Below are positions 49,991-53,922 of a stretch of 53,922 nucleotides of DNA, in pieces. Location: NCBI GenBank assembly GCA_947460875.1, contig CANHGR010000012.1, positions 1-53,922 on the forward strand. Direction: 5' to 3'. The position numbers were made by a program, and so were the translations under genes. Position 1 is the first letter of the stretch. Every line of letters begins with the position of its first letter. This DNA comes from Sphingobacteriaceae bacterium (GTDB lineage: Bacteria; Bacteroidota; Bacteroidia; Sphingobacteriales; Sphingobacteriaceae). Under the pieces are notes generated by a model. The model searched no databases. It was not told the origin of the DNA and saw nothing but the letters and a program-made list of their open reading frames with translations.

Positions 49991-51283
49991 ATGAGTAATA
50001 AACCTAAACCAATCAACCCCGTCCGCCGGATATTGACCGCAAGTCTTATCGGCACCACCATTGAGTTTTTCGATTTCTACATTTACGCCACCGCCGCGGT
50101 GCTGGTATTTCCGAAATTGTTTTTCCCGCCGGGTGATCCTGCAGCGGCTACGCTGGAGTCGCTGGCTACATTTGCGCTTGCTTTCTTTGCACGTCCATTG
50201 GGTGCGGCTTTGTTTGGGCATTTCGGCGACCGTTATGGACGTAAGGCTACGCTGGTGGCTGCGCTGATGACGATGGGGCCGTCGACGGTGGCAATTGGAT
50301 TGTTGCCGGGTTATGCCACAATTGGTATTGCAGCACCGATACTGCTCGCAGTATTTCGTTTCGGGCAGGGTTTGGGGCTTGGCGGAGAATGGGGTGGCGC
50401 CGTGCTGCTTGCTACAGAAAATGCTCCTCCGCATAAGAAAGCCTGGTATGGGATGTTCCCGCAATTGGGTGCGCCCATCGGTTTCCTGCTCTCGACGGGT
50501 ATATTTTTTATTCTGAGTAAAACAATGAGTGATGCTGATTTTATCAGCTGGGGCTGGCGCATCCCCTTTATATCCAGTGCTTTGTTGGTGTGGGTAGGAC
50601 TGTATATCCGTCTCAAAATTGAGGAAACGCCTGATTTTTTGAAAGTCGTAAACAGCAAACAGCAGTCGAAAATGCCGGTGGCGGATGTATTTACTAAACA
50701 CACTAAAGCGATCACGCTTGGTACATTAGCTACGATAACCACTTTTTTGCTGTTTTATTTGATGACGGTTTTTACATTGAGTTGGGGAACATCAGCTTTG
50801 CACTATTCAAAAAGTGACTTCCTGATACTGCAAATGATCTCGATGCTGTTTTTCGGTATTGGTATTCCACTTTCGGCTGTGCTTGCCGATAAATATGGAC
50901 GGGCTAAGATGTTAAGTTTTGCATCAGTAGGTATTATGATTTTCGGCCTTGTTTTCGCACAACTGTTTGTTGGCGGAAGCTTGTTTATTTGTGGTGTATT
51001 CTTGTCTATCGGAATGTTTCTTATGGGCTTAACTTACGGTCCGATTGGTACGGCCCTGGCAGGTATTTTTCCGGCGCCCGTGCGGTATACCGGAGCTTCA
51101 TTGGCGTTCACACTTGCTGGAATTTTCGGGGCTTCGCTTACGCCTTATCTAGCAACAACTCTTGCAAATAATTTCGGTCTTGCCTATGTAGGCTATTACC
51201 TTACGGGAGCAGCTGGTTTATCATTGCTTGCATTTTTGGGAAGTTGGAAAATGATGGAGCCTTCAGTCCGCGCAGATCAATGA
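49991..51283 (+). CDS. MFS transporter, metabolite:H+ symporter (MHS) family
   Basis: 430 residues, 12 membrane helices. The MHS signature is clear: ASLIGTTIEFFDFYIYATAA (about 17-36), FFARPLGAALFGHFGDRYGR (about 65-84, containing the GxxxDRxGR loop), GLGLGGEWGGAVLLATENAP (about 128-147), then FPQLGAPIGFLLSTG. Relatives include ProP, ShiA, KgtP and citrate symporters, importing small organic acids or betaines with protons. The gene is noticeably GC-richer than its neighbours, and its low-complexity flanks are partly inverted to each other, suggesting horizontal acquisition. Substrate unknown. Confidence 0.9.
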   Translation: MSNKPKPINPVRRILTASLIGTTIEFFDFYIYATAAVLVFPKLFFPPGDPAAATLESLATFALAFFARPLGAALFGHFGDRYGRKATLVAALMTMGPSTVAIGLLPGYATIGIAAPILLAVFRFGQGLGLGGEWGGAVLLATENAPPHKKAWYGMFPQLGAPIGFLLSTGIFFILSKTMSDADFISWGWRIPFISSALLVWVGLYIRLKIEETPDFLKVVNSKQQSKMPVADVFTKHTKAITLGTLATITTFLLFYLMTVFTLSWGTSALHYSKSDFLILQMISMLFFGIGIPLSAVLADKYGRAKMLSFASVGIMIFGLVFAQLFVGGSLFICGVFLSIGMFLMGLTYGPIGTALAGIFPAPVRYTGASLAFTLAGIFGASLTPYLATTLANNFGLAYVGYYLTGAAGLSLLAFLGSWKMMEPSVRADQ

Positions 51284-51395
51284 ATGGAAGTTAAAATGAA
51301 ACTGAACACTTAGATCCTTTAACTTTTCACATACCACTTAGAACCTACAACTAATTGCTCATAAATCTTACTTTTACGCTTCAAAAACCTCAAAC
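51284..51395. repeat. Low-complexity gap between transporter and mutS
   Basis: Contains ACTTAGATCCTTTAACTTTT and ACTTAGAACCTACAACTAAT, partial reverse complements of the TAAGTTATAGGTT copies at 49899-49924. TACTTTTA at 51369-51376 may be a -7 element for mutS. Confidence 0.4.
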
Positions 51396-53922
51396 TTGAC
51401 AAAGATCGCGACGAAAGAAACACCCTTAATGCAGCAGTACAACGCCATAAAGGCAAAGCATCCGGGTGCATTACTTCTTTTTCGCGTTGGCGACTTTTAC
51501 GAGACTTTTGGTGAAGATGCTGTAAAAGCATCGGGTATTTTAGGCATCGTGCTAACTAAACGCGCTAATGGCGCCGCGACGCATATAGAGCTTGCGGGAT
51601 TTCCTCACCATTCGCTCGACACGTATCTGCCAAAACTTGTACGTGCCGGACAGCGTGTAGCGATATGTGATCAACTTGAAGATCCGAAAACCACTAAATC
51701 TATTGTAAAACGTGGCGTTACAGAATTGGTCACACCCGGGGTTTCGTATAGCGACAATATTCTGCAGCAGAAGTCTAATAACTACTTAGCATCCATTTAT
51801 TTTCAGAAAAATTCCATTGGAATTTCGTTTTTGGATATCTCTACCGGAGAGTTCCTTTTGGCACAGGGTACCGCAGAATACATTGATAAATTATTGCAAG
51901 GTTTCAAACCTAGCGAAGTGATTTTTCAGAAGAGCCGTTTCCGGGATTTTACTGAGTCTTTTGGCGATCGTTTTTACACCTATAGTCTCGACGAATGGAT
52001 CTTTGCGGGCGATTATGCGCAAGAGGCCCTTTTAAAGCACTTTGACGTGTCGTCTCTAAAAGGTTTCGGGATTGAGCGCCTAAATCTCGGAATAATTGCT
52101 GCCGGCGTTATTCTTCACTATTTGAATGAAACTGAACATCGCAACTTGCAGCACATATCTTCCATCTCCCGGATTGAGGAAGATCGTTACATGTGGCTGG
52201 ATCGATTTACAATCCGAAATCTGGAACTAGTTGGCTCTTCCAATGATAATGCTAAGTCGCTAGTAGATGTACTCGATCAAACCTGTTCGCCTATGGGGGC
52301 AAGAATGCTAAGGCGATGGATTGTGATGCCCCTGAAGGAAAAAAAGCCAATTGAGCACCGGCTGGAAATTGTCGAGTATTTGCTCATTCATGAAGAGCTT
52401 AGAGATGTATTAGTACATGAGATCAAACAGATTGGTGATTTAGAAAGGCTCATCTCAAAAGTTGGTTTGCAGAAGGCTAATCCGCGAGAGCTAAACCAGT
52501 TGAAACGGGCCTTGCATGCTATAGAAAAAATTAAATCTGCAGGTGCGGAAGAAAAAAATAGTGCCTTAAATTTGATCGCAGATCAACTTAATGGGTGCGT
52601 TTTGATGCGCGAGAAAATCGAACGGCAATTATGCGCAGAACCTCCGGTGTTGATTTCAAAGGGCGGCGTGATTGCCGATGGAGTTGATGATGAACTCGAC
52701 CGATTACGAAAAATTGCTTTCGGCGGGAAAGGCTATTTACTCGAAATACAAAAGAGAGAAGCAGAAGCTACTGGGATACCTTCGCTCAAGATCGCTTTCA
52801 ATAACGTATTTGGATACTATCTGGAAGTAACTCATACTCATAAAGATAAGGTGCCAACAGACTGGCTTCGTAAGCAGACTTTGGTTAACGCAGAGCGATA
52901 TATTACTCCTGAATTAAAAGAGTACGAAGAACAGATTTTAGGAGCAGAAGAGAAAATTCTGGCACTGGAAACGAGGTTGTATAATGGACTTGTATTCGAT
53001 TTAATCGAATATATAAAGCCTATACAGTTAAACGCACAAGTTATTGCGCAGTTGGATGTGCTGCTCTGCTTTTCCATTCTTGCGTTGAAAAATTATTACG
53101 TCAGGCCAAAAATCGATGAAAGTAATGTGCTGGACATCAAGGGCGGACGGCATCCGGTTATCGAGAAAAACCTCCCGATAGGAGAGGAATACATTACTAA
53201 TGACGTCTATCTCGACAGCGAAACACAGCAGATTATAATCATAACCGGCCCTAATATGGCAGGAAAATCAGCATTGCTGCGGCAAACTGGATTGATAGTT
53301 CTGATGGCCCAAATGGGATGTTTTGTGCCTGCCAAAGAAGCGACGATCGGCTTAGTAGATAAAATATTTACAAGGGTAGGGGCGTCAGACAATATCACAT
53401 CAGGCGAGTCTACCTTTATGGTCGAGATGAACGAAACGGCCAGCATTTTAAATAATATATCGGACAAAAGTCTGGTACTATTAGATGAGATCGGCAGAGG
53501 TACTAGCACTTACGATGGAATTTCAATAGCATGGGCGATTGCGGAGTATCTTCATGTACACCCAACCGCAAAAGCGAAAACCTTATTCGCAACCCACTAT
53601 CATGAGCTTAATGAGCTCACTAATTCCTTTCCCCGAATTAAAAACTATAATGTTTCTGTGCGTGAAGTGGGAAACAAGGTGATTTTTCTCAGAAAGCTGG
53701 TCCCTGGAGGTAGCGAGCATAGTTTCGGAATCCATGTTGCGAAGATGGCCGGAATGCCTCCAAAACTCGTTCTACGGGCCACCGAAATACTGAAACGCCT
53801 TGAACAGGAGCGCACGGGCGGGGAAGATATAAAGGATAGCTTAAAAAAAGTACAGAAACAAGCCTACCAATTGCAAATGTTTTCGATTGACGATCCCGTA
53901 CTCGTGAAAATTAGAGATATGC
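51396..53922 (+). CDS. mutS: DNA mismatch repair protein MutS (3' end missing)
   Basis: 842 residues visible; the window stops in the C-terminal region. No upstream ATG exists. I take the TTG at 51396 (reading [20 protein letters not shown]) since homologues carry KETPLMxQYN at the N-terminus; the ATG at 51429 is the alternative. Mismatch-binding motif [12 protein letters not shown] (Phe-x-Glu) is near residue 35. ATPase: Walker [17 protein letters not shown] (about 617-632), signature [18 protein letters not shown], Walker [19 protein letters not shown] and ATHYHEL. MutS1 scanning mispairs and small loops with MutL. Confidence 0.96.
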   Translation, partial: MTKIATKETPLMQQYNAIKAKHPGALLLFRVGDFYETFGEDAVKASGILGIVLTKRANGAATHIELAGFPHHSLDTYLPKLVRAGQRVAICDQLEDPKTTKSIVKRGVTELVTPGVSYSDNILQQKSNNYLASIYFQKNSIGISFLDISTGEFLLAQGTAEYIDKLLQGFKPSEVIFQKSRFRDFTESFGDRFYTYSLDEWIFAGDYAQEALLKHFDVSSLKGFGIERLNLGIIAAGVILHYLNETEHRNLQHISSISRIEEDRYMWLDRFTIRNLELVGSSNDNAKSLVDVLDQTCSPMGARMLRRWIVMPLKEKKPIEHRLEIVEYLLIHEELRDVLVHEIKQIGDLERLISKVGLQKANPRELNQLKRALHAIEKIKSAGAEEKNSALNLIADQLNGCVLMREKIERQLCAEPPVLISKGGVIADGVDDELDRLRKIAFGGKGYLLEIQKREAEATGIPSLKIAFNNVFGYYLEVTHTHKDKVPTDWLRKQTLVNAERYITPELKEYEEQILGAEEKILALETRLYNGLVFDLIEYIKPIQLNAQVIAQLDVLLCFSILALKNYYVRPKIDESNVLDIKGGRHPVIEKNLPIGEEYITNDVYLDSETQQIIIITGPNMAGKSALLRQTGLIVLMAQMGCFVPAKEATIGLVDKIFTRVGASDNITSGESTFMVEMNETASILNNISDKSLVLLDEIGRGTSTYDGISIAWAIAEYLHVHPTAKAKTLFATHYHELNELTNSFPRIKNYNVSVREVGNKVIFLRKLVPGGSEHSFGIHVAKMAGMPPKLVLRATEILKRLEQERTGGEDIKDSLKKVQKQAYQLQMFSIDDPVLVKIRDM

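Noticed and set aside
49940-50701. 253-codon minus-strand frame opposite the MHS transporter
   Set aside because: Exactly antisense to a well-supported transporter; His/Arg/Gln-rich nonsense composition typical of a shadow of GC-rich coding DNA.

Overview
The window reads as chromosomal DNA of a Bacteroidota bacterium, most likely of the Sphingobacteriaceae (Pedobacter/Mucilaginibacter-like). Reasons: start codons are not preceded by Shine-Dalgarno sequences, while many genes have the Bacteroidota -7 element TAnnTTTG, sometimes with a TTG/TTTG -33 element 18-21 nt upstream. Several proteins belong to families common in this group (DUF4905, DUF6526, kinase-less PASTA protein, OmpP1/FadL porin, ~611-residue menaquinone-type UbiD, several GH43 enzymes). 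Apart from one gene the base composition is a moderate ~40% GC by eye. No rRNA, CRISPR array, phage or intact insertion sequence was seen; one tRNA-Ser(UGA) is present.

Layout. 1-573: 3' end of a GH43 arabinanase-like enzyme. 699-7967 (minus): a complete ebo metabolite-traffic cluster, eboA-B-C-D-E, then a cold-shock gene with its own promoter, a small inverted-repeat element, and eboF. 8187-11095 (plus): a three-gene proton-translocating transhydrogenase (pntAA-pntAB-pntB), divergent from ebo. 11314-13647: YceH, DUF6526 and a GH43 enzyme, then tRNA-Ser. 14084-18770: a cell-envelope block, PASTA protein-rhodanese-mltG-ybgC-yihY on the minus strand, divergent from ddl. 19018-22123: MerR regulator and alaS. 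22179-25202: DUF4905/LysM/udk operon, a frameshifted Dps gene and a small lipoprotein. 25274-29645: UbiD decarboxylase, FadL-type porin and a Tyr/Asn/Gly-rich lipoprotein. 29802-31664: proS and a small membrane protein. 32067-36998: trpS-dNK-kdsB, divergent from plsC-gatC-ABC ATPase, then a PduO-type adenosyltransferase. 37093-42969: two small proteins, ispD, queA, an ABC permease, heptose kinase and an aminotransferase. 43103-46719: CDF metal transporter, then NUDIX-bioA-ferritin-like protein in a tightly coupled row. 46768-49339: DoxX and a secreted multidomain GH43. 49991-51283: a GC-rich MHS-type transporter that looks inserted. 51396-end: mutS, cut by the window edge.

How it fits together. 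Housekeeping genes (tRNA synthetases, isoprenoid, LPS inner-core sugar, peptidoglycan and mismatch-repair genes) are interleaved with accessory pieces. The most interesting accessory system is the ebo cluster, known from cyanobacteria as a route moving metabolite precursors to the periplasm; no biosynthetic partner is visible here. A second lead is an unnamed ferritin-like di-iron protein starting one base after bioA. At several genes the -7 promoter element lies only 3-7 bases before the start codon, predicting leaderless or nearly leaderless mRNAs (ddl, eboF, ubiD, plsC, trpS). Intergenic regions contain decayed, pyrimidine-rich 'word-like' repeats; one copy lies in frame inside bioA.
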